Positions 1 through 8,285 of a DNA stretch of 64,000 bases are shown in pieces. Both the position numbers and the translations under genes were made by a program. The notes under the pieces were generated by a model. It did not search any database. It saw nothing but the letters and a program-made list of their open reading frames with translations, and had not been told where the DNA came from. Source of the DNA: Campylobacterales bacterium (GTDB taxonomy: Bacteria; Campylobacterota; Campylobacteria; Campylobacterales; Sulfurimonadaceae); the NCBI GenBank assembly GCA_016938175.1, contig JAFGVE010000028.1:62001-126000 (forward strand), read 5' to 3'. Position 1 is the first letter of the stretch, and each line of letters starts with the position of its first letter.

Positions 1-1402
1 CCTTGATATTGTTTCCCTGCGATGGTTAAAAGCTTTTTTACGTGCTTTTGAGGGAGAGGTTATTCTTATTACTCACGATAGAGACTTTATGGATGCTGTT
101 TGTACACATACAATGGGAATTGTACGTAAGGGTGTAGAGCTTGTACAGGGTTCAACTGAGAAATTTTATGAACTTTTGGCTTTAAATGATGAACTTTATA
201 TGAAGCAAAAAGTAAATCAAGATAAGAAAGTCAAAGAGCTTGAAGAGTTTATTGCAAAAAATAAAACAAGAGCTTCTACCGCATCACGAGCACAGTCAAA
301 AGTGAAACAACTTGAAAAGATGGAACTTCTTGAAGATTTATCACATGAGAGTTCCTTGGCATTCTCTTTTAATTTTAAAGATTCACCTGCAAAGGTAATG
401 CTTGAAGCTCAAGAGTTGTCCTTTGGTTATTCCCCTGAAAAGGTACTTTTTAAAGATATATCTTTTCATATTAAACGTGGAGAGGTTTTAGGGATTATAG
501 GTAAGAACGGTAAAGGAAAGTCGACTTTATTGAATGTTTTAGCAAAAGAACTTACACCTTTAACAGGAACTATTGATTCACATCCTGCTGTCGAGTTTGC
601 TCATTTTGGACAGACAAATATTGCCCGTTTACATCCAGATGTTACTGTTGAAGATGAAATTCATTCAGCAAATAAAAAACTCCCTACACAAACTATACGC
701 TCGATTTGTGGTGCTATGATGTTTAGTGGCGATAGTGTAGAGAAAAAAATATCATTACTTTCAGGTGGTGAAAAATCTCGTGTTATGCTTGGACAAATTT
801 TGGCAAGAGAGGTAAACTTACTGTTTTTGGATGAACCAACAAACCACCTTGATATGTACTCAATTGAAGCACTCATAGAGGCCATAGAATCTTTTGAAGG
901 CGCAGTAATAATTGTTACACACTCTGAAGAGCTATTGCGTCGTGTGTGCACAAGACTTATTGTGTTTAGAAAAGATGGAGCTGAGTATTTTGATGGTACT
1001 TATGATTCTTTCTTGGAGAAAATAGGCTGGGAAGAGGAAGAGGTAAATACAAACGTAGAAATAGACAAAGATGTATCAACTTCAAAATCAAACTCAAAAG
1101 AGAATAAAAAGCTCAGAGCAGAACTTATACGACAACGAAATAAGGAGAGTGCTCCTTTAAGAAAAGAGGTTGAAGCTTTAGAGACTTTAATTATGAGCCT
1201 AGAAGCGCAGTTAGATATTCAGCACAAGGCACTCATTGAGGCTTCAAACAATGGAGATAGTGCAACTGTTATGGAACTTTCAAAAAAAGTATCAACTATG
1301 GAAGAAAATATAGAGGAGAATTTTAATGCTCTTGAGTCTGCACAAACAAAACTTGATGAAATAAATGACACATTCGATAAAAAAATAGAGGAGTTAGAGT
1401 GA
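1..1402 (+). CDS. ABC-F family ATPase (5' end outside window)
   Basis: The frame is open from base 2, so this is the C-terminal ~466 residues of a duplicated, soluble ATPase of the ABC-F type; family members act on ribosomes (translation rescue or antibiotic protection). The visible part starts at the Walker B/H-loop end of module one (ITHDRDF), runs through a charged linker helix, then holds a full second module: Walker A GKNGKGKS (500-523), signature LSGGEKSR, Walker B LLFLDEPTNHLD and H-loop VTHSEE. About 100 residues of predicted coiled coil follow, as in Uup- and YheS-like members. The stop overlaps the next start by 4 bp (GTGA), so the two are translationally coupled. The exact subfamily cannot be decided without the N-terminus. 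Confidence 0.9.
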   Translation, partial: LDIVSLRWLKAFLRAFEGEVILITHDRDFMDAVCTHTMGIVRKGVELVQGSTEKFYELLALNDELYMKQKVNQDKKVKELEEFIAKNKTRASTASRAQSKVKQLEKMELLEDLSHESSLAFSFNFKDSPAKVMLEAQELSFGYSPEKVLFKDISFHIKRGEVLGIIGKNGKGKSTLLNVLAKELTPLTGTIDSHPAVEFAHFGQTNIARLHPDVTVEDEIHSANKKLPTQTIRSICGAMMFSGDSVEKKISLLSGGEKSRVMLGQILAREVNLLFLDEPTNHLDMYSIEALIEAIESFEGAVIIVTHSEELLRRVCTRLIVFRKDGAEYFDGTYDSFLEKIGWEEEEVNTNVEIDKDVSTSKSNSKENKKLRAELIRQRNKESAPLRKEVEALETLIMSLEAQLDIQHKALIEASNNGDSATVMELSKKVSTMEENIEENFNALESAQTKLDEINDTFDKKIEELE

Positions 1403-1866
1403 ATAAAGAGCTGTATTTTTTACGTTCAAGTGAGCAAAAAATTGTAACGGATTTATTTGCTCATGCACATCCAAATCAAGAAGAATTACGAGAACAATAC
1501 ACAGGGTTTTATGGCTTAACACGAAAAGATTTAGGTCTATATGCAATGGTTGATGGCAGAATTGCAGGAGCTATCTGGTCAAGAAGATTTGATGGAGATG
1601 GGGTTGCGACATTGAGTGTAGCTATATTACCTGAGTTTAAAAAAGAGGGTATTGGCTCTTTTATGATGGAACAGTTTTTACAAGAGGCTGCTACGCATTT
1701 AGATGAACTGCGTATAGATATATCTGCAAAGCCTATGTCAAGGAAGTTTTATGAAAACTTTGGTTTTTACGCAGATGGTGATGAAACTCTGTTGACAAAG
1801 CATTTAGAGAGGCAGGAGATAGTTCGACCAACTGATGGATATGATGCAAGCAGGTGGATGGATTAA
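1399..1866 (+). CDS. GNAT family N-acetyltransferase
   Basis: This 155-residue protein has the single-domain GNAT fold that transfers acetyl from acetyl-CoA to an unknown amine. The central stretch VATLSVAILPEFKKEGIGSFMMEQFL gives the β4 strand and a pyrophosphate-binding loop of the (R/K)xxGxG type (KKEGIG), followed by the RKFYENFGF motif typical of the C-terminal β6/β7 region. The start is GTG at 1399, overlapping the ABC-F stop by 4 bp; no better start exists downstream near a ribosome site. It probably shares the ABC-F transcript. The substrate is not predictable. No nif-type promoter precedes it. Confidence 0.85.
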   Translation: MNKELYFLRSSEQKIVTDLFAHAHPNQEELREQYTGFYGLTRKDLGLYAMVDGRIAGAIWSRRFDGDGVATLSVAILPEFKKEGIGSFMMEQFLQEAATHLDELRIDISAKPMSRKFYENFGFYADGDETLLTKHLERQEIVRPTDGYDASRWMD

Positions 1867-1912
1867 GCTATTGTGCTAGCCTATTTTTTTATGCTTAGGC
1901 TCAATTAAAATC

Positions 1913-1928
1913 GAGTATTATACGCGCA
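1913..1928 (+). promoter_or_regulatory. Weak σ54-like promoter candidate for the hybrid AAA+ gene
   Basis: GAGTAT, six bases, then CGCA keeps the 11-base G-to-GC spacing of the σ54 sites elsewhere in the window but has C for T in the -12 element. The same bases also contain a TATTAT that could be a σ70 -10 box, so this call is weak. Confidence 0.25.
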
Positions 1929-1973
1929 ATTATGAGTATGATGAAGAGAAAACAGGATTAAAGAGTAGAGATA

Positions 1974-4598
1974 ATGACAGAAACAGAAGCAGCGGTAAAG
2001 GCACAGGTTCAAAAGTACGAGAAACAAGAAGAGGACTTTAGTGGACTTGATGTCGATACAAAAAATAAGATTGCCTTCGCAAAACATTTAAGAGTAGAAC
2101 TTACAAAAGAGCTTTTTGGACAAAAAGAGGCGATTGAGACTGTTGTTAACAGTATTAAAAATGACCTAACAGAAAATAAAAAAGCGCCCAAAGCAACGTA
2201 TCTTTTCTTAGGTTCTCCAGCCACAGGTAAAAGTTATCTTGCTGAGCTTATGAGTGAGCATATTCCAAAGTACAGAATTATGTCTTTTGATATGACACAG
2301 TATCATCAGCAAAATGGTGGAGAACTTTATGGCTATCCAGCAGGTTGGAAAGGATACGGTGTTGGTCAGCTAACTGGTTTTGTTCATAGAAATCCAAAGT
2401 CAATTATTGTTCTTGATTCTTTTGAAAAGTGTGACTCTAACATTCAAAGTAATCTTCTCTCAATCTTCCAAGGCGGAACAATGCGCGATGGATGTGGATG
2501 GGATAAGGTGACAGATGAGCCATGTAGTGAAGATCCGGACATTATCTATACAGATGAAAATGCAAATTATATTGTGGATTTTACACAGTGTATTTTTATT
2601 ATTACTACGAGTTTAGGTAAAGAGCTTTATACTGACAACCGTTTTAAAGAGCTTGTAAAACAGGACTATATTCAAGCGGAGTCTATGATTTTAGAAGCAA
2701 TCCGCCGTGAAACAAAACGTGATAGTCGTAGTGGAGGAGAGCAACAAGCGATTATTCCTGAACTTGTTTCTCGTTTTTCTCAAGCGCACATTGTCCTCTT
2801 TAACAAACTTGATTACATCGCTTTTGAGAAGATAACTAAAAAGATATTCTTAGAGTATAAAGATGGTTTTAAATCGCAGTACGGGATTGAGTTTGTAGAG
2901 TCTAAAAATTTAGATAATTTTTTAAAAATTCAGATTTTGAACTTTGCTCCGGAGCTTGATGCACGTCGTTTACGTGATAAGGTCAGTACGACATTTTTTA
3001 ACCGTATTACTGAGTATATAATAGATACGGAACGCTCGACAAAACAGTTTAAACAGATAAAAATAGTGCTCTCAAAAGAGTGTGTAGAGTATTTAAATGA
3101 ATTTGTTAATCCGCTCATTGAAGACGAAATGCTTGTAAAAGAGCTATTTAGAAAAAATATGACGCTGAGTATTGATGATAAAATCAGTGATAGAGCTGGA
3201 GTACTTACTTACAAGGTAAACAGTTGTAGGTTTAAACAAGTAACCAGAATTAAAGACTTTAGTGAAGATGGACTTGTATTTGATATTCCAAAAACTTCAT
3301 TCTCTGATATTGCAGGGCACCATAAGGCAAAGCAGAGGCTCAATGAAGTTATTAACTTCTTTAAGTCCCCTAAAATGCTTGATAGTTTTGCAATTGAACC
3401 TCCAAAAGGGATGCTGCTTTACGGCCCTCCGGGTACAGGTAAAACTATGCTTGCAAAGGCTTTTGCAAAAGAGGCTGATTTGCCATTTATCTCGGTCACT
3501 GGTTTGGAACTGTTGCAACCTGAAAAGACAAAGAGAATTTTTGCAAAAGCAAAAGAGTACTCTCCTTCCATAGTTTTCGTAGATGAGATAGATACTCTGG
3601 GGAAACGTGGTGGTAGTGGAACACGTGAGATTGCTATTAATACACTTTTAGCAGAGATGGATGGTTTTTCTGGAAGAAAGGGTGAAAATGTTTTTGTAAT
3701 CGCCGCAACTAACTATAAAGAGAACATTGACAGCGCTATTATTCGTCCAGGTAGGATAGAGATACATATCGAGATAAATAATCTTGATAAAGATGCTCGT
3801 CAATATTTTCTGGATAAAACAATAAAAGAGAAGCCGACAAGTGGTGACTTTGACATGAAAAAGCTGCTTATGTATACGGCAGGCTTTACAGGGGCACAGT
3901 TAGAGTTACTGAGTAAAGAGTCCTCTTTTTACTGTTTACGCCATTCACTACCTGCAATAACGCAGGAAATACTTATCGAACAGATAAATGCAATTAAGTA
4001 TGGAGATAAACAATCTTATCTATCAATAGAACAGATGTTTGAAGAGACTGCTGTATATGAAGCTGGACGTGCTGTAATTTCAAAAATACTTATGCCTCAG
4101 GTACATATAGAACATGTAAGTCTTACACCTCGTGATAATAATGAGCGTTTTGTCGCACATAATTATAGTGATGTACAAGATAATATGACTATCAAAGACT
4201 TTAAAGATAAAATCTGTGTCTCCTTAGCAGGAAGAACTGCACAGGTAAAAGCATTCGGTGAAATTGATGGTATTGACACGGGAGCATCGAATGATCTTCA
4301 ACAAGCAACTCGTGATGCTTATACTGCCATTGCACACTACGGTATGGATAAAGAAGTAGGATACATTAACATTAAAGGTGTTGTTGATGCAAAAGGCAAT
4401 GCTTTTGATGGTGATAAGGAAACAAAACATTATCATCAAAAAATAGATGCTGCGCTGGAGCGTTGGATGTTAGAAGGGCAGAGTAAAATAGAGGCTCTTG
4501 TAGATGAAAACTGGAAAATTATAGAGAAGTTATCAAAAATTTTATTAGAGAAAGAGATAATTTATGAGGAAGAGTTAGAAGAGATTTTATCTCTCTAA
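1974..4598 (+). CDS. Hybrid AAA+ protein: Clp-like AAA domain + FtsH-like AAA domain + inactive M41-like domain
   Basis: This 874-residue protein carries two AAA+ modules. The first (Walker A GSPATGKS, residues 80-87; IIVLDSFEK as Walker B) resembles ClpA/B/X-type ATPases. The second (Walker A GPPGTGKT 484-491; Walker B IVFVDEIDTLG about 533; RPGR arginine-finger region) is FtsH-like. The tail matches the FtsH peptidase M41 layout, including the TGASND segment, but the zinc motif HEAGH reads Y695-E-A-G-R699, so both zinc histidines are lost and proteolysis is not expected. There is no N-terminal membrane segment. It is best read as a cytosolic unfoldase or remodeller, possibly part of the protein-turnover set of this nif region (inference). 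A weak σ54-like site lies at 1913-1928. Confidence 0.8.
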   Translation: MTETEAAVKAQVQKYEKQEEDFSGLDVDTKNKIAFAKHLRVELTKELFGQKEAIETVVNSIKNDLTENKKAPKATYLFLGSPATGKSYLAELMSEHIPKYRIMSFDMTQYHQQNGGELYGYPAGWKGYGVGQLTGFVHRNPKSIIVLDSFEKCDSNIQSNLLSIFQGGTMRDGCGWDKVTDEPCSEDPDIIYTDENANYIVDFTQCIFIITTSLGKELYTDNRFKELVKQDYIQAESMILEAIRRETKRDSRSGGEQQAIIPELVSRFSQAHIVLFNKLDYIAFEKITKKIFLEYKDGFKSQYGIEFVESKNLDNFLKIQILNFAPELDARRLRDKVSTTFFNRITEYIIDTERSTKQFKQIKIVLSKECVEYLNEFVNPLIEDEMLVKELFRKNMTLSIDDKISDRAGVLTYKVNSCRFKQVTRIKDFSEDGLVFDIPKTSFSDIAGHHKAKQRLNEVINFFKSPKMLDSFAIEPPKGMLLYGPPGTGKTMLAKAFAKEADLPFISVTGLELLQPEKTKRIFAKAKEYSPSIVFVDEIDTLGKRGGSGTREIAINTLLAEMDGFSGRKGENVFVIAATNYKENIDSAIIRPGRIEIHIEINNLDKDARQYFLDKTIKEKPTSGDFDMKKLLMYTAGFTGAQLELLSKESSFYCLRHSLPAITQEILIEQINAIKYGDKQSYLSIEQMFEETAVYEAGRAVISKILMPQVHIEHVSLTPRDNNERFVAHNYSDVQDNMTIKDFKDKICVSLAGRTAQVKAFGEIDGIDTGASNDLQQATRDAYTAIAHYGMDKEVGYINIKGVVDAKGNAFDGDKETKHYHQKIDAALERWMLEGQSKIEALVDENWKIIEKLSKILLEKEIIYEEELEEILSL

Positions 4599-4611
4599 AC
4601 TCTTGTAAAGA

Positions 4612-5007
4612 TTAGCCAAGGTGAGGAGCAGCCTGTGTATCCCACTTTGCAATGTGTTGTGTATACCATTTTTTGAAGTCTTTTTCTAAAAAGCCTTGAA
4701 CTTCAGTAGGTCCTTTTAAAACATCCCAACGTTTTTTGAACTTCTCTAATTTTTTTCTGATGGCATCATGATCGTTTTTATGCATTTGCGCATCGCCGTA
4801 CGCCACTTGTTCCATCATCTCTTCTTCTGTTTTAAAGTGAGTTTCTACTTCTGCTAAAAACTGTCCAAAAAGCTCATCTGCAGCTTCAATATCTTTAGAT
4901 TTAATAGCATCATAAAAGTTGTTGATTACTTCAAGTTCATCTTGATGTAACATATTCATCATTGCGTTTGGAACTTGTTGTACTTCATGTTCTTGAATTA
5001 ACATCAT
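4612..5007 (-). CDS. Bacteriohemerythrin-like protein
   Basis: This 131-residue single-domain hemerythrin would bind O2 (or NO) at a non-haem diiron site. The ligand pattern is visible: LHQDE, THFKTEEEMM (H...E), MHKNDHD (HxxxH) and HIAKWD (HxxxxD). Two adjacent ATG codons open the gene; a GGAG lies 2-5 bases before them, so the second ATG (5004) may be used. It converges on the AAA+ gene, 13 bp away. A TATAAT-like -10 box lies about 35 bp upstream, so it is probably σ70 driven. It is one of four hemerythrins in the window, in line with oxygen buffering in a microaerophilic diazotroph (inference). Confidence 0.88.
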   Translation of the reverse strand: MMLIQEHEVQQVPNAMMNMLHQDELEVINNFYDAIKSKDIEAADELFGQFLAEVETHFKTEEEMMEQVAYGDAQMHKNDHDAIRKKLEKFKKRWDVLKGPTEVQGFLEKDFKKWYTQHIAKWDTQAAPHLG

Positions 5008-5154
5008 ATCTCCATAAAAGAATTAGGTTTAGAAAAATTATTATAGCTATAAAAAGTTTAGAGTGGCTGAAACTTTTTGTACTCCCTTAAACACAAGTCT
5101 ATGACAAGGATATATAGAGTATTATCTCCATCGATATTTCTAGAGGAGAGAGGC

Positions 5155-5559
5155 GTGATAGTACAAGAACAACTACCAATGGTGGCAGTCCCAAGTATGA
5201 ATGATACACATTTAGAAGAGATGATAATAGTCAATAGATTGGAATCTGCTGCACGAAGTGGTGATATACAAAGCGTGGAAAAAATCCTTCAAGAGTTCCA
5301 TGAGCACTCTATAGAGCACTTTACTAGTGAAGAGACACTGATGAAAGAGAGTGGATTTCCTGCGTTTCATGTTCATAAAGCAGAGCATGACAGACATTTA
5401 CATGAGCTTGAAGCATTACGAAAATACTTTGATACAAATAGAGATACCAAGGCAATTGTCGCTTATTTAGATGGGAATCTCGTTAAGTGGATTATTCACC
5501 ATATACAGACTATGGACACAGTAAGTGCTATGCATATTCAAACACATCTGAATTCATAG
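5155..5559 (+). CDS. Hemerythrin-like protein
   Basis: This protein (~134 residues) shows the diiron hemerythrin pattern: HFTSEETLM (H...E), HVHKAEHDRH (HxxxH) and HHIQTMD (HxxxxD). I chose the GTG at 5155 because an AGGAG/GAGAGG ribosome site sits at 5143-5153; an in-frame ATG at 5077 would add 26 residues that do not look like hemerythrin. It is closely similar to the hemerythrin at 8286 (both contain an IHHIQTMDTV stretch), pointing to duplication. It is divergent from the hemerythrin at 4612-5007, so the two may share a regulatory region at 5008-5140. Confidence 0.85.
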   Translation: MIVQEQLPMVAVPSMNDTHLEEMIIVNRLESAARSGDIQSVEKILQEFHEHSIEHFTSEETLMKESGFPAFHVHKAEHDRHLHELEALRKYFDTNRDTKAIVAYLDGNLVKWIIHHIQTMDTVSAMHIQTHLNS

Positions 5560-5582
5560 AGAGGCTTAAAGTTAGGCTTTGG

Positions 5583-5588
5583 TATAAT
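5583..5588 (+). promoter_or_regulatory. σ70 -10 box of the truncated haemoglobin gene
   Basis: A perfect TATAAT lies here with transcription predicted to start near 5595. This limits where translation of the downstream haemoglobin can begin. Confidence 0.55.
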
Positions 5589-5619
5589 TTCGCTTCTAAA
5601 AAACTGTGAGGGTAATGCC

Positions 5620-6003
5620 ATAGAACTCCAAAGCCAGATTACACGAGAAAATTTACGAGTGCTTATGACACTTTTTTATGAAAGAGCAGTTGAGGATAAG
5701 GAGATAGGTCCTTTCTTTACACATGAGCTTGGTGATGATATGCAAGAAGAAGATTGGGTAGAACATATAGAGCTTTTGGCTGATTTTTGGCTTGCAAAAC
5801 TCAATGGTGAAGATACTTACTATGGAAATTTTGTTGGAGCACATGTGAAACTGCCTACAATCAAGCCACACCATTTTACTATCTGGTTAGAGCTTTTTTC
5901 AAAGACTGCAGATGAGATATATACTCCTGAAGTTGCAGAGCGTTTTAAGAAAAAAGGTATTACTTTTTCAAAACAGTTTATGAATACCACGAAAAAAATT
6001 TAA
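5620..6003 (+). CDS. Group III truncated haemoglobin, probable non-ATG start
   Basis: The product (~127 residues) matches group III truncated haemoglobins such as Campylobacter Ctb, which bind O2 tightly and help in NO/O2 handling. Visible marks are the FY pair of helix B (TyrB10), the EEDWVEH distal region, the proximal His in GAHVKLP and the FTIWLELF G-helix Trp. The first in-frame ATG/GTG/TTG after the promoter is GTG 5659, which would cut off the conserved QITRENLRVL helix. Homology runs upstream to about 5620, where an ATA codon follows a GAGGG (5608-5612) by 7 bases; an ATT at 5638 is the other option. I place the start at ATA 5620 with caution. A one-base indel after the out-of-frame ATG at 5615 could also explain this. 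Confidence 0.8.
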   Translation: MELQSQITRENLRVLMTLFYERAVEDKEIGPFFTHELGDDMQEEDWVEHIELLADFWLAKLNGEDTYYGNFVGAHVKLPTIKPHHFTIWLELFSKTADEIYTPEVAERFKKKGITFSKQFMNTTKKI

Positions 6004-6016
6004 AAGGTTGAGTTAT

Positions 6017-6373
6017 ATGAGTAAGAAAAAAACAGCAATTTTTGTCGAATCAAAAAATACAATATTTGACTATACAAGTGCAGATTTTAGCCTTTTTGAT
6101 TCTATTGAACGCATTAGCGATGAGCAAAAGGCTCTTAAACTTATTTATGCAAATAGCTATGATGTAGTTATTAGTGATGTAAGCGGTGATGTGATTGAGG
6201 GAACAACTTTTATGCTCCAAATTAAAAAAATGAAACCAGAACAAGAGATATATACACTTGTAGCTATGAAAGATGAGGAAAATATCGGTGGTTTAATTGA
6301 TGGCGGAGTTCACAGTTTTGTTCTTGAAGTAGAACAGTTTGCTCAGGCTATAGAGACGATAGCGGACTTATAA
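6017..6373 (+). CDS. Stand-alone receiver-like protein
   Basis: This 118-residue protein looks like a CheY-type receiver fold without an output domain. The VVISDVSGD segment (Asp ~56) corresponds to the phosphoacceptor strand, and YTLVAMKDEE to the Thr/Ser strand, although the conserved Lys is not clear. The usual N-terminal acidic pair is missing (TAIFVESKN), so phosphorylation is uncertain. ATG 6017 is chosen because AAAAGG lies 9 bases before it; a TTG at 6008 is less likely. It follows the haemoglobin gene by 13 bp and is likely co-transcribed. Confidence 0.6.
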   Translation: MSKKKTAIFVESKNTIFDYTSADFSLFDSIERISDEQKALKLIYANSYDVVISDVSGDVIEGTTFMLQIKKMKPEQEIYTLVAMKDEENIGGLIDGGVHSFVLEVEQFAQAIETIADL

Positions 6374-6377
6374 GTCT

Positions 6378-6671
6378 CTATACCTGTTCAAGAAGACAAC
6401 GTAAAGAGAAACGTTTATTTTTTGCCTCTTTTTCTAAGTAGGCAGCTTTTGTTTCAGCAATCTCAAAAGTATAAACACCACAGATTGCTTCTCCATGGTC
6501 TTGTAACTCTTGAGCCAAAGAGTATGCCTCTTCTTCACTTTTATGAAAAAGTTCAATAAGCATATCCATACAAAACTCCCACGAAGTATAATTATCATTT
6601 AAAAGAGTAAGAAGATATATCTTAGAACCATAAACTTTTTGTGAAGGTTCTGTTTTTGTTTTTATGTGCAT
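6378..6671 (-). CDS. clpS: ClpS-like N-end-rule adaptor
   Basis: This 97-residue protein matches ClpS, the adaptor that delivers N-degron substrates to ClpA/ClpP. Diagnostic segments are LTLLNDNYTSWEFCMDML (the ligand-binding NDxxT/ME region), EEAYSLAQELQDHGEAICGVYTFEIAETK (the CGVYTxEIAETK core) and the C-terminal RFSLRCLLE. It is downstream of and probably co-transcribed with the duplicated-domain gene at 6683-7075. ClpA is not in the window, but ClpX and ClpP are at the far end. This may be the genome's only ClpS or a nif-linked one; the window cannot tell. Confidence 0.85.
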   Translation of the reverse strand: MHIKTKTEPSQKVYGSKIYLLTLLNDNYTSWEFCMDMLIELFHKSEEEAYSLAQELQDHGEAICGVYTFEIAETKAAYLEKEAKNKRFSLRCLLEQV

Positions 6672-6682
6672 TTTTTCTACTT

Positions 6683-7075
6683 TTAAAATAGTCGTCTAGG
6701 TTTTTCCATATTACGACTTTTTGCTATACGTTCTAGCATAGCATCTAGTGTTCCTGTAGAGCGAACCTCTACTGCTGCATTTACAACGCTGTGTAGTGCT
6801 ACATATTTTAGGTATGTATTTATATCTTCACAGTTGCTCTCTTTAGCATTACTTTCAATTTGTGCTTTTTGTGCTTCACTGACTGTAAAAGCAAGCTTAA
6901 TAGTTATCTCTTCATCAGAAAGTCCTGCCGAAGTGAGCGCAAAAGGCTGTGCTTTGAGTGCAACAACTTTGAGATAGACTGTAATGTCATCAAAGCCATT
7001 TTCAAGAGCACGTTGCATAATAGTTTCGTTTTGCGAATCTGTTACAGCAAAGCTCATTTCAATAGTTTGTGCCAT
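6683..7075 (-). CDS. Small protein with an internal duplication
   Basis: I do not recognise this 130-residue protein. It holds two similar ~37-residue units: MSFAVTDSQNETIMQRALENG...DITVYLKVVALKA and LAFTVSEAQKAQIESNAKES...DINTYLKYVALHS, each a short β-strand followed by two helices, which recalls ribbon-helix-helix proteins. A tandem RHH-like DNA-binding or protein-interaction role is possible but unproven. The tail is basic (KSRNMEKPRR). It lies 11 bp upstream of clpS on the same strand. The start ATG at 7075 is followed by no competing start; the promoter is not obvious. Confidence 0.7.
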   Translation of the reverse strand: MAQTIEMSFAVTDSQNETIMQRALENGFDDITVYLKVVALKAQPFALTSAGLSDEEITIKLAFTVSEAQKAQIESNAKESNCEDINTYLKYVALHSVVNAAVEVRSTGTLDAMLERIAKSRNMEKPRRLF

Positions 7076-7137
7076 CTTTGTCCCTTTATTAAAACTAATT
7101 GAAGTATTATATAGAAAATTGACTTAAAAGAGGAAGT

Positions 7138-7764
7138 ATGCGTAAGACTACTCTGATTAGTATGGGAATTATAGTGTCAGTTTTAGTCGCTATAGCATTT
7201 AAAAACACAGAAATGAGTCATAAAGAGTTTTACGTGGGGAAAAATAGTGTGATATTAGCTTTTGGGGATAGTTTGACATTTGGATATGGAGCTCAAAAAA
7301 CTGAAAGTTATCCAAGTTATATGGAACAAAAAACGGGAGTAAGAGTTATAAACGCAGGTATTAATGGAGAGTTAAGTGCTACAGGTTTAAAACGTTTGCC
7401 ACGTTTACTCAAAGAGTATGATCCAAATGTGGTGATTTTATGTCATGGAGGTAATGACATTTTACAAAAACGCTCACAAGACGAGTTAAAGAAAAACCTT
7501 TTAGAAATGGTTGCACTCATAAAAGAGAGTGGGGCGGATGTCTTACTTGTTGGTGTACCTGAGTTTTCAAGTTACAGTTTTGGCGTTTTAGATATTTATG
7601 AGGAGATTGCTAGAGAGAGCAGTCTTGTTTTAGAAGATTCAGTATTGACAAAAATAGAGCTAGACAGAAGATTGAAGAGTGATTATGTTCATCCTAATGC
7701 AAAAGGATATGCTTTAATGGCGGAGACATTTATAGATACATTAGGTATTAAACGCTTAGAGTGA
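7138..7764 (+). CDS. GDSL-type esterase/lysophospholipase
   Basis: This 208-residue SGNH hydrolase has an N-terminal hydrophobic segment (residues 3-21, signal anchor or signal peptide) and the four family blocks: block I LAFGDSLTFGYG with the nucleophile Ser, block II Gly (INAGINGELS), block III HGGNDIL with Asn, and block V DYVHPNAKGY with the Asp-His pair. It resembles TesA/arylesterase and would hydrolyse ester lipids or acyl groups in the periplasm. AGAGGAAGT precedes the ATG. The last 9 bases overlap the convergent gene at 7756. No link with nitrogen fixation is evident. Confidence 0.88.
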   Translation: MRKTTLISMGIIVSVLVAIAFKNTEMSHKEFYVGKNSVILAFGDSLTFGYGAQKTESYPSYMEQKTGVRVINAGINGELSATGLKRLPRLLKEYDPNVVILCHGGNDILQKRSQDELKKNLLEMVALIKESGADVLLVGVPEFSSYSFGVLDIYEEIARESSLVLEDSVLTKIELDRRLKSDYVHPNAKGYALMAETFIDTLGIKRLE

Positions 7765-8145
7765 AAAGTTTGCAAATGCTCCCTCAACACTGAGGACATT
7801 TTTATAACTTGTTTTACTGATAGAGACATGTTTTGTCTCTAAGTCACATACCGCTATACGGTAGTTCGACCCCATATACGGTTCAACTATACAAATGATT
7901 TTATTTTCTATTTGTCTTGTTGCGTGTATGTTTCCTTGGAGTGTATGAAAAAAGTATTTCGGATAACTTAGAGGAGTGATTTCAACTACTTCTGCATAGA
8001 GTTTTTTTGGAAGCTCCTGTGCTATGGCAACTGCATCTTCGTAGTTTTCAAATTGTACACACCAGTCATCAAAAGACTTATTGAAACGTTTTAGGTCCTC
8101 ATCTAAAAAGCCTCCTGCAGGAGACTGAAGTGCAAAAATAGCCAT
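7756..8145 (-). CDS. Hypothetical protein
   Basis: This 129-residue soluble protein is not recognised. It has no signal peptide, membrane segment or Cys motif; it begins MAIFALQSPAGGFLDED and has a mixed α/β composition with a central YPKYFFHTLQGNIHAT stretch. An AGAGGTAAGAG ribosome site precedes the ATG at 8145. It is divergent from the hemerythrin at 8286, and a perfect 14-bp palindrome (8172-8185) lies between them, so both genes may answer to one regulator. Its tail overlaps the GDSL gene by 9 bp. Confidence 0.65.
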   Translation of the reverse strand: MAIFALQSPAGGFLDEDLKRFNKSFDDWCVQFENYEDAVAIAQELPKKLYAEVVEITPLSYPKYFFHTLQGNIHATRQIENKIICIVEPYMGSNYRIAVCDLETKHVSISKTSYKNVLSVEGAFANFSL

Positions 8146-8171
8146 CTCTTACCTCTGAAATTTATTATAAA

Positions 8172-8185
8172 TTGACATATGTCAA
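8172..8185. promoter_or_regulatory. Crp/FNR-like palindromic operator
   Basis: TTGACATATGTCAA is a perfect palindrome with the half-site spacing of Crp/FNR family operators (FNR: TTGAT-N4-ATCAA). It lies between divergent genes, ~100 bp upstream of a hemerythrin. The regulator is unknown; an O2- or NO-sensing Crp/FNR protein is the natural guess. Confidence 0.5.
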
Positions 8186-8285
8186 TCTCTTAATTATACG
8201 CTTTTGATAGACTGCATTATATACTTTAATACAAAAATCATTAATGAAACTAAGAGGTATATTATAAAAATTAAGGAGTGAGGTT

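Noticed and set aside
6860..7102. Open frames opposite known genes (for example opposite the 130-residue gene, the chemoreceptor or nifD)
   Set aside because: They lack ribosome sites, have odd compositions and are explained as antisense shadows of well-supported genes.
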